From Alistipes sp. (GTDB lineage: Bacteria; Bacteroidota; Bacteroidia; Bacteroidales; Rikenellaceae), in NCBI GenBank assembly GCA_017629035.1, contig JAGBXX010000010.1, forward strand, positions 1 to 64,000: a stretch of DNA of 64,000 nt, in the 5' to 3' direction. This document shows, piece by piece, positions 52,603-61,268 of the stretch. A program made the translations under genes and the position numbers. The notes under the pieces are model-generated. The model made no database searches, was not told where the DNA came from, and saw only the letters and a list, made by a program, of their open reading frames with translations. Within the stretch, counting starts at the first letter, position 1. Each line of letters opens with the position of its first letter.

Positions 52603-54630
52603 ATGAAAAGACTTTTCCCCCTATTAAGTCTATTTGCAATTCTAGTCTTTTTTGTGGCTTGTTCGCCCGAAATCTCATTTGTGCCCGTTGAGGATCCTAA
52701 TACTGAGCAGGGTGGCAACGAGGATAACAACGATGAAAACTCATCCGAGGATGATAACTCTAAGGAGGATGAGGAGAGCAAGGAGGACGAAAAGGACGAT
52801 AACAACAAGGAGGAGAATGGCGACGAGGAGGGCACTGAGTATGACAATACTCAGCCAGACCATGGCTCTGCGGGTGATGAGATCGAGGCTAACACCAACA
52901 TTGACCCTTGGACAGGTGCTGTTGCTGACGATGCCTATCTCGATGCTGTAGGCTCGGACAACGATCTCTTTGTTGAACTCAATAACTTCAGCAAGCGTGT
53001 TGTAGTGCGTTTCGATGGCAACACAGCGACAGTTGAGAACTCTAATAGCTCTATTGTCTCGCACGTAAATGGTGCATATGTAGCAATCGACATGGTGTCA
53101 AATTGCGTCGACGGCGTTGAGATTGTTGCAATGGGTAAGAGCTTGGATGGTGGCCTCAAAATTTATGGTGAGAAGAAGTTTAAGCTTACGCTCAATGGCC
53201 TCGATATCACATCTAAGAAGGGCCCTGCAATCAACTCTCAGTGTAAGAAGCGAGTATATCTTAACCTTGCTGATGGCACAACAAACCGCATTGCCGACTC
53301 ATCGACCTATGCCGATGATGCATATACACTCCCTGGCTCGTACAACGAGGATCGTAAGGGAGCTTTTTTTGCCGAGGGTCATATCATCGTGAGCGGTCAC
53401 GGTGTGCTCGTAGCCGATGGTAAGTATAAGCACGCTATTGTAACCGATGGCTATTACTACCAGCGTCCAGGCTCGACTGTTGTTGTTAACTCTGCAGCCA
53501 AGAATGCGCTCCATGTTAAGGGCGACGAGGAGGATCAGATTGGTGCGTGGTTTGCGGGCGGTATGTTCTATGCTCGTGTTGCCAGCACTGCCGGCAAGGG
53601 TGTTAAGTGTGACTATGATATTGTAATCGACGGCGGCAAGTTCGATATTGAGACCTCGGGAAATGCAGAGTACGATGCCACTGAGGCAGATACATCATCG
53701 GCTGCGGGCTTAAAGAGCGATACACATATTGAGATTAATAACGGCGAGCTCAAGTTCAAATCGACAGGTACTGGTGGTAAGGGTATCAACTGCGATGGCT
53801 CGCTTACCATCAATGGCGGTAACTTGAACCTCACTACAACAGGCAAGCGTTACGAGTATAACAAGAATACCACATCTTCGCCCAAGGCTATCAAGGTCGA
53901 CGGTGCAATCATTATCAATGGTGGTGTGATTGATATTAACGTAACTGGTGCCAGCGAGGGCTCTGAGGGTATGGAGAGCAAGTCTACAATCACCTTCAAT
54001 GGTGGCGAGACTATGATCAAGTCGTACGACGATGGTGTCAATGCTACGTCTGATATCACTATTAACGGTGGTAAGATCTATACCTATGGTACTAACAATG
54101 ACGGTATGGACTCTAATGGTAAACTCAATATGAATGGTGGCTTGGTTATCGGCGTGGGTAGCAACTCTCCAGAGACTGGTGTCGATGTCGACGTGAGCAG
54201 CAACTGGAAGATTAGCGCTGGTACTATGATTGGCTTTGGTGGCTCGATGATGGCCTCGCCATCTACCTCAAGTAGCCAGTGTATGTTGGTATACAATGGT
54301 CTTACAGCTACACAGGGCGAGATATTTTCGCTCCTTGACTCGTCGGACAATGTTATCGTGTCGTTCGAGTATCCATTATCAAAAAACGGTGCAACAATCC
54401 TGCTCTCATGCCCAGAGATTGTAAAGAATAGCACATTCAAGGTATATCAGGGTGGTACAATTAGCTCGCCTTCGGATGAGTGGATGTACTGGTCTATCGA
54501 CGGTACTTTGTCGGGTGGTACGGAGCTTAATACCTTCACGCCAACAAGCACTATTACTACCGTAGGTTCAAGCAGCGGTGGCGGCCCAGGAGGTCCTGGT
54601 GGTGGCGGCGGTGGCGGCTGGTGGGGTTAA
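52603..54630 (+). CDS. Cthe_2159-like carbohydrate-binding beta-helix lipoprotein
   Basis: 675 residues. SpII signal with lipid Cys20 (FFVACSPE). Residues ~39-82 are an almost pure Asp/Glu/Asn/Lys spacer (repeats such as SKEDEESKEDEKDDN). Then a right-handed beta-helix with many xIxINGGxxxI turns (DIVIDGGKFDI, SLTINGGNLNL, IIINGGVIDI, DITINGGKIYT) as in the Cthe_2159 polygalacturonate-binding family. The C-terminus is a Ser/Gly run closing in GGGGGWWG. It is probably surface-anchored and glycan-binding; ligand unproven. The terminal Gly-Trp tail is unusual. Confidence 0.85.
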   Translation: MKRLFPLLSLFAILVFFVACSPEISFVPVEDPNTEQGGNEDNNDENSSEDDNSKEDEESKEDEKDDNNKEENGDEEGTEYDNTQPDHGSAGDEIEANTNIDPWTGAVADDAYLDAVGSDNDLFVELNNFSKRVVVRFDGNTATVENSNSSIVSHVNGAYVAIDMVSNCVDGVEIVAMGKSLDGGLKIYGEKKFKLTLNGLDITSKKGPAINSQCKKRVYLNLADGTTNRIADSSTYADDAYTLPGSYNEDRKGAFFAEGHIIVSGHGVLVADGKYKHAIVTDGYYYQRPGSTVVVNSAAKNALHVKGDEEDQIGAWFAGGMFYARVASTAGKGVKCDYDIVIDGGKFDIETSGNAEYDATEADTSSAAGLKSDTHIEINNGELKFKSTGTGGKGINCDGSLTINGGNLNLTTTGKRYEYNKNTTSSPKAIKVDGAIIINGGVIDINVTGASEGSEGMESKSTITFNGGETMIKSYDDGVNATSDITINGGKIYTYGTNNDGMDSNGKLNMNGGLVIGVGSNSPETGVDVDVSSNWKISAGTMIGFGGSMMASPSTSSSQCMLVYNGLTATQGEIFSLLDSSDNVIVSFEYPLSKNGATILLSCPEIVKNSTFKVYQGGTISSPSDEWMYWSIDGTLSGGTELNTFTPTSTITTVGSSSGGGPGGPGGGGGGGWWG

Positions 54631-54655
54631 TTGCACCCAAATAGAAAATAGAATA

Positions 54656-54681
54656 GCCTGTCTAACACTCGTTAGGCAGGC
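54656..54681. terminator. Bidirectional terminator, same sequence as at 18358
   Basis: GCCTGTCTAAC/GTTAGGCAGGC 11-bp stem, loop ACTC, flanked by AT-rich tracts; lies between convergent genes. The hairpin is 25/26 identical to the terminator at 18358-18383 (opposite orientation). Confidence 0.8.
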
Positions 54682-54709
54682 TATTTCTATTCTATATATA
54701 GTATATAGT

Positions 54710-55279
54710 TTACTTGAGAATTTTGACCAACTCAGCCACGGCACGGCCACGGTGCGATATGGCATTCTTCTGCTCAGCAGTCATCTCGGCAAAGGTGCAG
54801 TCTGAGCCCTCGGGGATGAACAGCGGGTCGTAGCCAAAGCCCTCACATCCAGACTCCTCGTGTGCGATAGTACCATTTACCACACCCTCTACCTGGCACT
54901 CCTCGCCACCACGCACGAGTGAGATAACGGTGCGGAAGCGGGCACGGCGGTTCTCCTTACCCTCGAGCTCGCTGAGTAGTTTGCGGTTATTGGCTGCAAA
55001 GTCGTGGCCATCGGTAGCATAGCGTGCCGAGCGTACACCAGGGGCTCCATTGAGAGCCTCGACCTCGAGGCCTGTGTCGTCGGCAAAGCAGTCAAGTCCT
55101 GTGCGCTCCCATACGTAGCGGGCCTTTATCGAGGCGTTCTCGTCGAGTGTAGCTCCTGTCTCGGGAATATCCTCTGTGATACCCACCTCACGAAGTGTCA
55201 CAAGCTCATACTCCGAGCCAAGCACAGCGCTAACCTCGGCGAGCTTATGGGCATTGTTTGTTGCAAATACAATCTTCAT
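54710..55279 (-). CDS. rdgB: Non-canonical purine NTP pyrophosphatase (RdgB/HAM1)
   Basis: 189 residues. FATNNAHKLAEV, ETGATLDENASIKARY, FADDTGLEVEALNGAPGVRSARYA, and EGFGYDPLFIPEG with SHRGRA are diagnostic. It removes ITP, dITP and XTP from the nucleotide pool. It starts 3 bp after the nitroreductase stop, so the two form an operon. Confidence 0.97.
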   Translation of the reverse strand: MKIVFATNNAHKLAEVSAVLGSEYELVTLREVGITEDIPETGATLDENASIKARYVWERTGLDCFADDTGLEVEALNGAPGVRSARYATDGHDFAANNRKLLSELEGKENRRARFRTVISLVRGGEECQVEGVVNGTIAHEESGCEGFGYDPLFIPEGSDCTFAEMTAEQKNAISHRGRAVAELVKILK

Positions 55280-55282
55280 AGC

Positions 55283-55816
55283 CTACTCCACGACAATGAT
55301 ACGCTCTGGACCCTCGTACTCTGGCAGTGGCTTTGGGGTGTAGTCTGCGTAGCCAATCGAGATCACTGACCATACACGGTAACCCTCAGGAATCTCAGGA
55401 AGAACCTCCTTGACATAGTCCTCGCTGCGCTGACTCTCAGGGTCATCCTTGAGTGTCTGGTAGTCACCCACATGTACCCAGCATGATGCCAAGCCCTGCT
55501 CGACGAGTGCAAGCTGCAGGACTGTTGCCATAATCGAGGCATTTGTCTGCCACATTGGGCTCGCCTCCTCGTCGCCAAGCACTACGATAGCAGCACCAGC
55601 CTCCTCGAGCAACGACGAGCCCCAGTCACGTAGGCGACCTAGTGCGTGCACCTTCTCGAGGTTTGTCACAGCCATAAGGCGTGTTGAACGTGTATTCTTT
55701 GACGATGGTGCCAGGAGTGCGAGCTCCATTGCTGCACGTAGTTTATCTAACTCTACTGGCTTACCAGTGTAGCGGCGTGTTGAGCGGCGCTTGCGTACAA
55801 CTTCTTTGAAATCCAT
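55283..55816 (-). CDS. Nitroreductase family protein
   Basis: 177 residues. N-terminal RKRRSTRRYTGKPVE FMN-binding segment, LLAPSSKNTRSTRLM, IMATVLQLALVEQGLASCWVHVG, and GYADYTPKP. FMN-dependent NAD(P)H oxidoreductase; substrate unknown. Short form typical of anaerobes. First gene of the pair with rdgB. Confidence 0.92.
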   Translation of the reverse strand: MDFKEVVRKRRSTRRYTGKPVELDKLRAAMELALLAPSSKNTRSTRLMAVTNLEKVHALGRLRDWGSSLLEEAGAAIVVLGDEEASPMWQTNASIMATVLQLALVEQGLASCWVHVGDYQTLKDDPESQRSEDYVKEVLPEIPEGYRVWSVISIGYADYTPKPLPEYEGPERIIVVE

Positions 55817-55853
55817 AATTATCTCTTTAGTTATTAAATATTTACTCTTATGA

Positions 55854-55885
55854 TTGCAAAAATAGTGATTTTTTTCGTATATTTG
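55854..55885 (+). promoter_or_regulatory. Probable promoter of the HAD gene (TTG-N21-TATATTTG)
   Basis: TTG 55854-55856 and TATATTTG 55878-55885 with a 21-bp spacer, one longer than usual. Confidence 0.5.
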
Positions 55886-55909
55886 ATGCAGTTATCTTAA
55901 AAAAGAGTA

Positions 55910-56755
55910 ATGATGGAGAATATTACCGTAGCGCTTATCTACGATTTTGATGGCACACTCGCCCCAGGCAATATGCAGGAGTACGACTTCATCCCCGCTG
56001 TGGGTAAGAGCAACATGGAGTTTTGGGAGGAGGCCAATACCCTTGCCGAGGAGCAGGATGCCGATATGGTTCTTACCTATATGGCACGTATGCTCCAGGC
56101 TGCACAATCCAAGGGCTTGTCCCTGCGCCGTGAGGCCTTTCGTGAGTCGGGTCGCAACGTTAGGTTCTATGCTGGTGTCGAGGAGTGGTTCAAGCGCATC
56201 AACGACTACGGCCGTGAGCGTGGCATAAATATTCTTCACTACGTCAACTCATCGGGCCTTAAGGAGATTATCGAGGGTACGGCCATTGCCCACGAGTTTA
56301 AGAATATCTACGCCTGCTCGTTTCTCTACAATGTCGACGGCATTGCCTACTGGCCAGCTGTGGCGGTGAACTATACAAACAAGACCCAGTTTATATTCAA
56401 GATTAACAAGGGTGTCGAGTCTGTCTTCGATACCAAGGATGTAAACCGCTTCATGGAGGAGAACAAACGCCCTGTGCCATTTTCACGCATGATATACTTT
56501 GGCGACGGTACTACCGATATTCCATGTATGCGTCTTGTGAAGAATTTTGGCGGCCACTCGATTGCAGTATTCAACCCCGAGGAGGAGCGTCAGCGTACGC
56601 AGCTAAATGAGCTTATTCGTGACAATCGTGTCAACCATGTATGCCCTGCCGACTACTCCGAAGGCTCGGAAATCGATGTCGTTGTCAAGACAATTATCGA
56701 CAAGATAGAACTCGACTATCGTCTTTCGCTCTTGGAGGTGGCAAAGAATCAGTAA
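55910..56755 (+). CDS. HAD superfamily phosphatase
   Basis: 281 residues. Motif I YDFDGTL with Asp12 nucleophile and Asp14, motif II HYVNSSG, and motif IV YFGDGTTDIPCM. The cap between residues ~25 and 105 is helical, in the PSP-like/HAD-IB arrangement. Either of two adjacent ATGs (55910, 55913) may be used. Substrate unknown. A strong hairpin lies downstream. Confidence 0.9.
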   Translation: MMENITVALIYDFDGTLAPGNMQEYDFIPAVGKSNMEFWEEANTLAEEQDADMVLTYMARMLQAAQSKGLSLRREAFRESGRNVRFYAGVEEWFKRINDYGRERGINILHYVNSSGLKEIIEGTAIAHEFKNIYACSFLYNVDGIAYWPAVAVNYTNKTQFIFKINKGVESVFDTKDVNRFMEENKRPVPFSRMIYFGDGTTDIPCMRLVKNFGGHSIAVFNPEEERQRTQLNELIRDNRVNHVCPADYSEGSEIDVVVKTIIDKIELDYRLSLLEVAKNQ

Positions 56756-56984
56756 TTTTGCGATATCGCTCTAAATATCTGAAAATCAATGTGTTTTCGG
56801 GTAGTTTAATAATAAATACGTAAAGTGCTGATAATCAATGGGTTGAAAAAATCGTAAATTTCGGTTTTTCAACCCGTTGATTTTTAGATAGTTAGGTGGT
56901 GTGTCGCTGAAAAATTTTAGGCTCAAAAATTTGGTATTACCTCACTTCGATATTAACTTTGCAGTAATAAAAACGTTAAACACT
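56756..56984. promoter_or_regulatory. Intergenic region upstream of barrel cassette 1
   Basis: Contains a 17-bp-stem hairpin (56834-56850 / 56865-56881, ATCAATGGGTTGAAAAA and its complement with one G-U), which may end the HAD transcript. It also has degenerate CTGATAATCA repeats at 56824 and 56877-56900, then the shared promoter module 56904-56961 annotated separately. Confidence 0.7.
56904..56961 (+). promoter_or_regulatory. Shared promoter/operator module, site B
   Basis: TCGCTGAAAAATTTTAGGCT block from 56904, TTG 56931-56933, 20 bp, TAACTTTG 56954-56961. It drives the plus-strand cassette. Same spacing as sites A and C. Confidence 0.8.
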
Positions 56985-57698
56985 ATGCGTCGTCAACTCA
57001 ATTCATATCGATGTGTGATGTTGCTGCTCGTGGCACTGCTATTTGCCGTAAGTGCTCATGCGCAGCTGCGCTACACCTATCGTGATTCGCTGGGAACATA
57101 CCGAGTTATATTCCGCCCTGCGGTCCGGAGCGATGACTATGCCGTGCGATATAATCTACCTCTTGCCGAGAATACCAATGAGCTACGTATTGGTTTTGGC
57201 CACGGTGCATACATAACCAACGAGTGGACCTTTGACCACTACTGGGACTACGAGTATAACCAGTCCTTGGAGAGTGACCGCTTCAATGTCTATCCTGCTC
57301 GCTGGATGACACTCGGCGTGGAGATGGGAAATTGGATTAAGGAGTGGTTCTATGTTGGTGGCACGGTGGTCTACACCGGAGGCTTCAAGCGTGTTCTCTC
57401 AGTGCCTCTGCGCAGACATGAGCGCACCCTTAGTTTTAACAATTTCGCCATCATGCCCCAGCTACGTTTTGCATGGGTAAGGCGCAATATAGTTCAGCTA
57501 TATTCGGGTATTGGTTTAGGTGTGCAGTTTGCCTTCTGGGATAATGATAATATCAAGGAGGTGGGCTACGACATAGCTTTTGATGTAACCTATATAGGTA
57601 TAAGCGTGGGACGTAAGTTCTTCGGATATTTAGATTTTGGACCAAGCTCACGAGGTATTCTGTCGTTTGGCTTTGGTTATAGGTTTAATAATAAATAG
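56985..57698 (+). CDS. Cassette 1, type 1 outer-membrane barrel-like protein
   Basis: 237 residues. Signal peptide 1-26 (…AVSAHA-QLRYTY). The mature chain opens with YRDSLGTYRVIFRPA, the same pattern as YKFSDELGTYEVKFTPA in the minus-strand paralogue (61979-62692, also 237 aa). Alternating aromatic strands (WMTLGVEMGNWIKEWFYVGGTV; LRFAWVRRNIVQLYSGIGLG) and a C-terminal FGFGYRFNNK fit a small outer-membrane beta-barrel. Start 56985 sits 24 bp after the -7 box; an upstream ATG (56901) overlaps the promoter. Function unknown. Confidence 0.82.
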   Translation: MRRQLNSYRCVMLLLVALLFAVSAHAQLRYTYRDSLGTYRVIFRPAVRSDDYAVRYNLPLAENTNELRIGFGHGAYITNEWTFDHYWDYEYNQSLESDRFNVYPARWMTLGVEMGNWIKEWFYVGGTVVYTGGFKRVLSVPLRRHERTLSFNNFAIMPQLRFAWVRRNIVQLYSGIGLGVQFAFWDNDNIKEVGYDIAFDVTYIGISVGRKFFGYLDFGPSSRGILSFGFGYRFNNK

Positions 57699-57705
57699 GT
57701 ATAAT

Positions 57706-58437
57706 ATGATGCGAGTGGTAAACCTAAAGCTGCTGCTACTCACCGTGTGTGGGTGCATGGCAATATCTACGCTTTGTGCTCAGGATATTGTGCACGATCC
57801 GATATATGAGAGTGTGTCGAACTATAGAGAGCAGAAGTATGGCTCAAATTATGGTGGTTCGTATAGTGTGAGTTATTCGAGTTATAGCGAGCCCTCGCTC
57901 CTCTATCGCAACTCGTTACAGGTGGGTATTGCCGCCCCAGCCTTTATAAGCTACATTATCCATGGCTTATACCACCTCTCGGATAGCAATGTCTCTGCGC
58001 CCAATAACCTCAGCAATAACCTTGCCCAGGCTCGCTACTATCGCTCTGCGGAGTTTTGGTGGCCCTGCCTCTCGGCCGAGTATCAGCATGCGGTGTTGGA
58101 CTGGTTGTCGCTCGGCGTTAAGAGTGTATTTGGCTGGCGTACCCAGGCAACACGCAGTGTGACAGACAACAAGGTGCTGTATCGTGACTATATGCTAACA
58201 TCGCAATTACTCTTCCAGATGCGTTTCAGCTGGCTGCATAGAGATCATATCTCGATGTATTCGTCTGTGGGCGTGGGTGTTTTGTCGAGTTTCGAGAACG
58301 ATGTCTTTCTCTCCATGCTCCCAGCCATTGATCTGGTATATGTAGGCATGTCGTTCGGAGGTAAGCTGTATGGCTTCTGGGAGCTTGGTGCCCTGGGTGG
58401 TGGCTCGCTTCGTGGAGGTATTGGTGTGAGATTTTAA
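57706..58437 (+). CDS. Cassette 1, type 2 outer-membrane barrel-like protein
   Basis: 243 residues (ATG 57706 or the next codon). Signal peptide to about residue 25 (…STLCA-QDIVHD). Mature chain VHDPIYESVSNYREQKYG parallels VTDQLIYNRVTGYMESGE of its paralogue at 61269-61976 (235 aa). Strand-rich body (WLSLGVKSVFGWRTQATR; FQMRFSWLHRDHISMYSSVGVG) and terminal GGIGVRF suggest an outer-membrane barrel. 7 bp after the type 1 gene; same order as in cassette 2. Confidence 0.8.
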   Translation: MMRVVNLKLLLLTVCGCMAISTLCAQDIVHDPIYESVSNYREQKYGSNYGGSYSVSYSSYSEPSLLYRNSLQVGIAAPAFISYIIHGLYHLSDSNVSAPNNLSNNLAQARYYRSAEFWWPCLSAEYQHAVLDWLSLGVKSVFGWRTQATRSVTDNKVLYRDYMLTSQLLFQMRFSWLHRDHISMYSSVGVGVLSSFENDVFLSMLPAIDLVYVGMSFGGKLYGFWELGALGGGSLRGGIGVRF

Positions 58438-58449
58438 TTCCTAAGACGT

Positions 58450-59229
58450 ATGAAACGATTATATATACTACTATTTGCTATCATCCCTCTGTTTGCGCTT
58501 ACGTCGTGCAAGATGGAGGAGGGCGAGGAGCGTAGCTCACTCAAACTTGCAAAGTTGATCTACGAGCGCTCAAATCGTGATATGGAGTTTGCGGCAAACT
58601 GCATAATGAGTGCCGTGCACTTCAATAGACTGCTCTCGCTCGGTACCGAGGAGCTTAGGAGTGAGTATCAGGAAGTATTCTTTCCTCACTCTCAACTCCT
58701 TGAGCAAGATGGTGTTTATACTCTTCTCTATCAGACAAACTACGGCGGATACTCCGAGCTAAAGATCTCTACTGGTGGTGTGGCTCTTGGCAAGGGCGAG
58801 TGGCAGCTGGAGTATAACTCTGGCGACAGCTTCACGCTGCTAATCAAGCCCGGTAGTGGCACCTATTCCCAGGCCGAGCTCTCGTTCGACAATAGAGATT
58901 CATCGGGAGTTGCTAACTTGCAGTTCCAGTTTACCTATGTCCCTTGGACGTACAACGAGGCTATGAAGGTTGGTAAGATTGGTATCACGGGCGAGCTCAC
59001 GGCTGTTGACCGCCAGGCGAGCAAGGTGGAGCCCGTGACCATTAGAACAAATATATCTGCCCCTCTGGTGTTCGACTATAATATGAGCTACTTCTCGTTA
59101 GGCTCTACGGATATCACCTGCCACGATGCTATCTACGACGTCACCGATAGGGTGCAGGCCGAATACTTTGCCGTGCCTCATCGAGTAGTCTTGAAGTGTA
59201 ATGGCGATAGCTGGACACTGACTAACTAA
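58450..59229 (+). CDS. Cassette 1, lipoprotein
   Basis: 259 residues. SpII signal with lipid Cys20 (ALTSCKME). A helical part (~30-75) is followed by beta-rich sequence (GVYTLLYQTNYGGYSELKIST; GKWQ-like GKGEWQLEY). It aligns by eye over the first ~80 residues with the lipoprotein at 60493-61260 (NCIMSAVHFNRLLS...YQEVFF versus EAICWALAADEYLS...YQNVFR). Third gene of the cassette, 12 bp after the barrel gene. Unknown function. Confidence 0.78.
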   Translation: MKRLYILLFAIIPLFALTSCKMEEGEERSSLKLAKLIYERSNRDMEFAANCIMSAVHFNRLLSLGTEELRSEYQEVFFPHSQLLEQDGVYTLLYQTNYGGYSELKISTGGVALGKGEWQLEYNSGDSFTLLIKPGSGTYSQAELSFDNRDSSGVANLQFQFTYVPWTYNEAMKVGKIGITGELTAVDRQASKVEPVTIRTNISAPLVFDYNMSYFSLGSTDITCHDAIYDVTDRVQAEYFAVPHRVVLKCNGDSWTLTN

Positions 59230-59294
59230 CTGCGTGTTAATGGGGCATAAATGCGATAAAAAACTATTTTTTTGCTCCTTGGCTACTAAATATT

Positions 59295-59324
59295 TTGCAA
59301 TTCGATATATTTTATATACTTTTG
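59295..59324 (+). promoter_or_regulatory. Promoter of tRNA-Arg (TTG-N19-TACTTTTG)
   Basis: TTG 59295-59297 and TACTTTTG 59317-59324, 19-bp spacer. Confidence 0.65.
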
Positions 59325-59382
59325 CACTGCAAAAGCCGCAAATCGTGCATCGCAGCTCGACTTTAGCGCTTTTGTTAGGGAT

Positions 59383-59456
59383 GGTCTCGTAGCTCAGTTG
59401 GATAGAGCAACAGCCTTCTAAGCTGTGGGTCGTGGGTTCGAGCCCCGCCGAGATCA
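59383..59456 (+). tRNA. tRNA-Arg(UCU)
   Basis: 74 nt. Acceptor GGTCTCG/CGAGATC (one G-U), AGCTCAGTTGGATAGAGC D-arm, anticodon loop CTTCTAA on ACAGC/GCTGT (anticodon TCT), T arm GTGGGTTCGAGCCCC. Discriminator A. It separates the two inverted cassettes. Confidence 0.95.
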
Positions 59457-59476
59457 CGAAAGAACTAAAAAATATA

Positions 59477-59497
59477 AGGAGTCCTTGTGGGACTCCT
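59477..59497 (+). terminator. Terminator of tRNA-Arg
   Basis: AGGAGTCC/GGACTCCT 8-bp stem with a 5-nt loop, followed by ATATTATTTTATT. Confidence 0.75.
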
Positions 59498-59520
59498 ATA
59501 TTATTTTATTCATTAACAAA

Positions 59521-59546
59521 AAGAAGCCGACACCTGTCGACTTCTT
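59521..59546 (-). terminator. Terminator of the 106-residue membrane protein gene
   Basis: AAGAAGTCGAC and GTCGGCTTCTT pair over AGGT; U-rich tracts on both sides allow bidirectional action. Confidence 0.85.
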
Positions 59547-59562
59547 TTTGTTATACGTGTTA

Positions 59563-59883
59563 CTAAAGGATGAATGTTGCGATGATAAGCCATGCGATGA
59601 ATGCAAGGTTGTACCAAGTCTCGCTCTGGTTGAACTTTGTGCGAAGAGGCTTGATAAACCAAACCATGAGGTTCCATACGAGGAAGCCACCGCAAAGAGC
59701 CAAAGTAGATGCAGCGTCCCAGTTCTCGATAATGTTAATATCGAAGCTGAATACTGCGCTCAAGCCCGATACAAATGAGCCTAACAACCATACGATTACC
59801 ATTACCAGCTCTAATAAACCCATAAGGATGTTTGCCATCCAAGGCTTCAAACCATACTGTCCTTCATTAAATTTAGAGTCCAT
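59563..59883 (-). CDS. Three-helix membrane protein of unknown function
   Basis: 106 residues. Hydrophobic segments about 18-45, 58-80 and 88-105; Trp-rich (WMANILMG, ENWDAAS, WNLMVWF). No recognised family. Own promoter and terminator, so it is expressed alone. Confidence 0.75.
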   Translation of the reverse strand: MDSKFNEGQYGLKPWMANILMGLLELVMVIVWLLGSFVSGLSAVFSFDINIIENWDAASTLALCGGFLVWNLMVWFIKPLRTKFNQSETWYNLAFIAWLIIATFIL

Positions 59884-59923
59884 AATAAAAAAATTTAAGG
59901 GGTTAGTGAGTTTTAGACTTAGA

Positions 59924-59954
59924 CAAAATTAGGAAAAAATTACATAATATGCAA
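59924..59954 (-). promoter_or_regulatory. Promoter (TTG-N20-TAATTTTG) for the 106-residue protein
   Basis: Minus strand TTG 59954-59952, 20 bp, TAATTTTG 59931-59924. Confidence 0.7.
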
Positions 59955-60002
59955 CAAAATGAATATTTTTTCATCCCTCATTAGCGTCTGTATACAAAAA
60001 AC

Positions 60003-60024
60003 AAGGAGTGCACGTGCACTCCTT
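60003..60024 (-). terminator. Terminator of the DUF4491 gene
   Basis: AAGGAGTGCACGTGCACTCCTT is a perfect 22-bp palindrome flanked by A/T runs. Confidence 0.8.
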
Positions 60025-60033
60025 ATTTGTTTA

Positions 60034-60321
60034 CTATTTGTTGTGACCGGGACCTTCGGGGAACCAGCCCTTGTCAACACGTCTCTTTTGGTGGATAACC
60101 TCGAGTATGCTCCAGAACGACGAGAAGGCTGTTACACCAAGGATTGTCGATGCAACAAGATTCTCAACCCATAGCGACAAGCCGCAGAACACAATGCCTG
60201 CCACAAGAAACATCCACCACGATTTTGTGCCGAGATAATACTCAGCTTTGACAACTATCGGATGAAAAAATCCGATTACTAAAAATGTTGCCAAACCTAC
60301 TATAATTCCTGTAAAATTCAT
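60034..60321 (-). CDS. DUF4491 family membrane protein
   Basis: 95 residues. MNFTGIIVGLATFLVIGFFHPIVVKAEYY start, KSWWMFLVAG, and the KGWFPEGPG ending are family features. Three hydrophobic segments, inner membrane. Conserved in Bacteroidota and some Firmicutes; role unknown. -7-like TATATTTG on the minus strand at 60350-60343 with TTG 18 bp away. Confidence 0.88.
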   Translation of the reverse strand: MNFTGIIVGLATFLVIGFFHPIVVKAEYYLGTKSWWMFLVAGIVFCGLSLWVENLVASTILGVTAFSSFWSILEVIHQKRRVDKGWFPEGPGHNK

Positions 60322-60433
60322 AATTCATCTCAATTTTTCGCACAAATATAGTGAAAAAAATAGAACTGCAATTTCTCGAACTCTCTGAATTGTGCTATTT
60401 TGCCCCGATATTTTACTCCTACCTGCACAAAAA

Positions 60434-60465
60434 AAGTGTTCAACCCACGGTGGAGTTGAACACTT
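60434..60465 (-). terminator. Terminator of barrel cassette 2
   Basis: AAGTGTTCAAC/GTTGAACACTT 11-bp stem with a 10-nt loop; on the minus strand seven U residues follow. Confidence 0.88.
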
Positions 60466-60492
60466 AAAAATATTATTACAGAAATTGTAGTC

Positions 60493-61260
60493 CTATATCT
60501 CAATCGAGCCTTTGTCGCCAAGATAACCCACTATAGCCGAGTCGTCGTTCTTATCGCCATAGGTGAGCGTAACCTCGTCGTTGTAACCTGCCCAGATGTC
60601 GTTATATGTTACGTTGAGCTTGCCGTTGTAGAAGCCGATAGCCCTATTGCCATAGCGATTGCTGCGGAGCTGGCTTGTGTAGCTTATCTTGTCGTCAATC
60701 TCTATGCTGAGGCTCTTGCCGCCCTCTCTGTCGTAGACATACTCCACTGTGCCGCTCATGTCGTAGCTGAGGTAGCCATCCATAACCTTATTATGAATGT
60801 TGAGAGCATACTTGTTTGTGGCGTTATGCTCAGAGCTATCAACGTCGCTGCGCACCTCGTAAATGCCACCCTCCTTAGGCTCGATGGTGATGTCGTCGAG
60901 CCAAGCCTTCCACTTGCCACCCTCGCTAAGGAGTTTGCCGTCGGTGGTGTAGGTGTAGTAGGTCATGCCACTATCAACCACAAGCGACACGGTGTCACGA
61001 CTCGCGTTGATCTTAGGCGTTAGGTTGCATCTAAATACGTTCTGGTAGATATCGCTTCGCACACTCTCATCCTCGGTCGAGAGATACTCGTCGGCCGCAA
61101 GTGCCCAACAGATAGCCTCGTTGGTGTTGTCAAGGCGTCTAGCTGCCTCACGTGCGATAGACTTGCCTACGTCGATAGGCTTGCGCTCCATATTGCCATC
61201 GGCGATGGTGCACGATGCAGCAAGCGCCGCCATAGCTGCTAAAATTATATATCTTCTCAT
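60493..61260 (-). CDS. Cassette 2, lipoprotein
   Basis: 255 residues. SpII signal with lipid Cys17 (LAASCTIAD). N-terminal helical part (ARRLDNTNEAICWALAADEYL), then beta-rich sequence (SLVVDSGMTYYTYTTDGKLL; WKAWLDDITIEPKEGG). Diverged relative of the lipoprotein at 58450. Third and last gene of the minus-strand cassette, 8 bp after barrel 2. Confidence 0.78.
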   Translation of the reverse strand: MRRYIILAAMAALAASCTIADGNMERKPIDVGKSIAREAARRLDNTNEAICWALAADEYLSTEDESVRSDIYQNVFRCNLTPKINASRDTVSLVVDSGMTYYTYTTDGKLLSEGGKWKAWLDDITIEPKEGGIYEVRSDVDSSEHNATNKYALNIHNKVMDGYLSYDMSGTVEYVYDREGGKSLSIEIDDKISYTSQLRSNRYGNRAIGFYNGKLNVTYNDIWAGYNDEVTLTYGDKNDDSAIVGYLGDKGSIEI

Positions 61261-61268
61261 AGTCGTAT

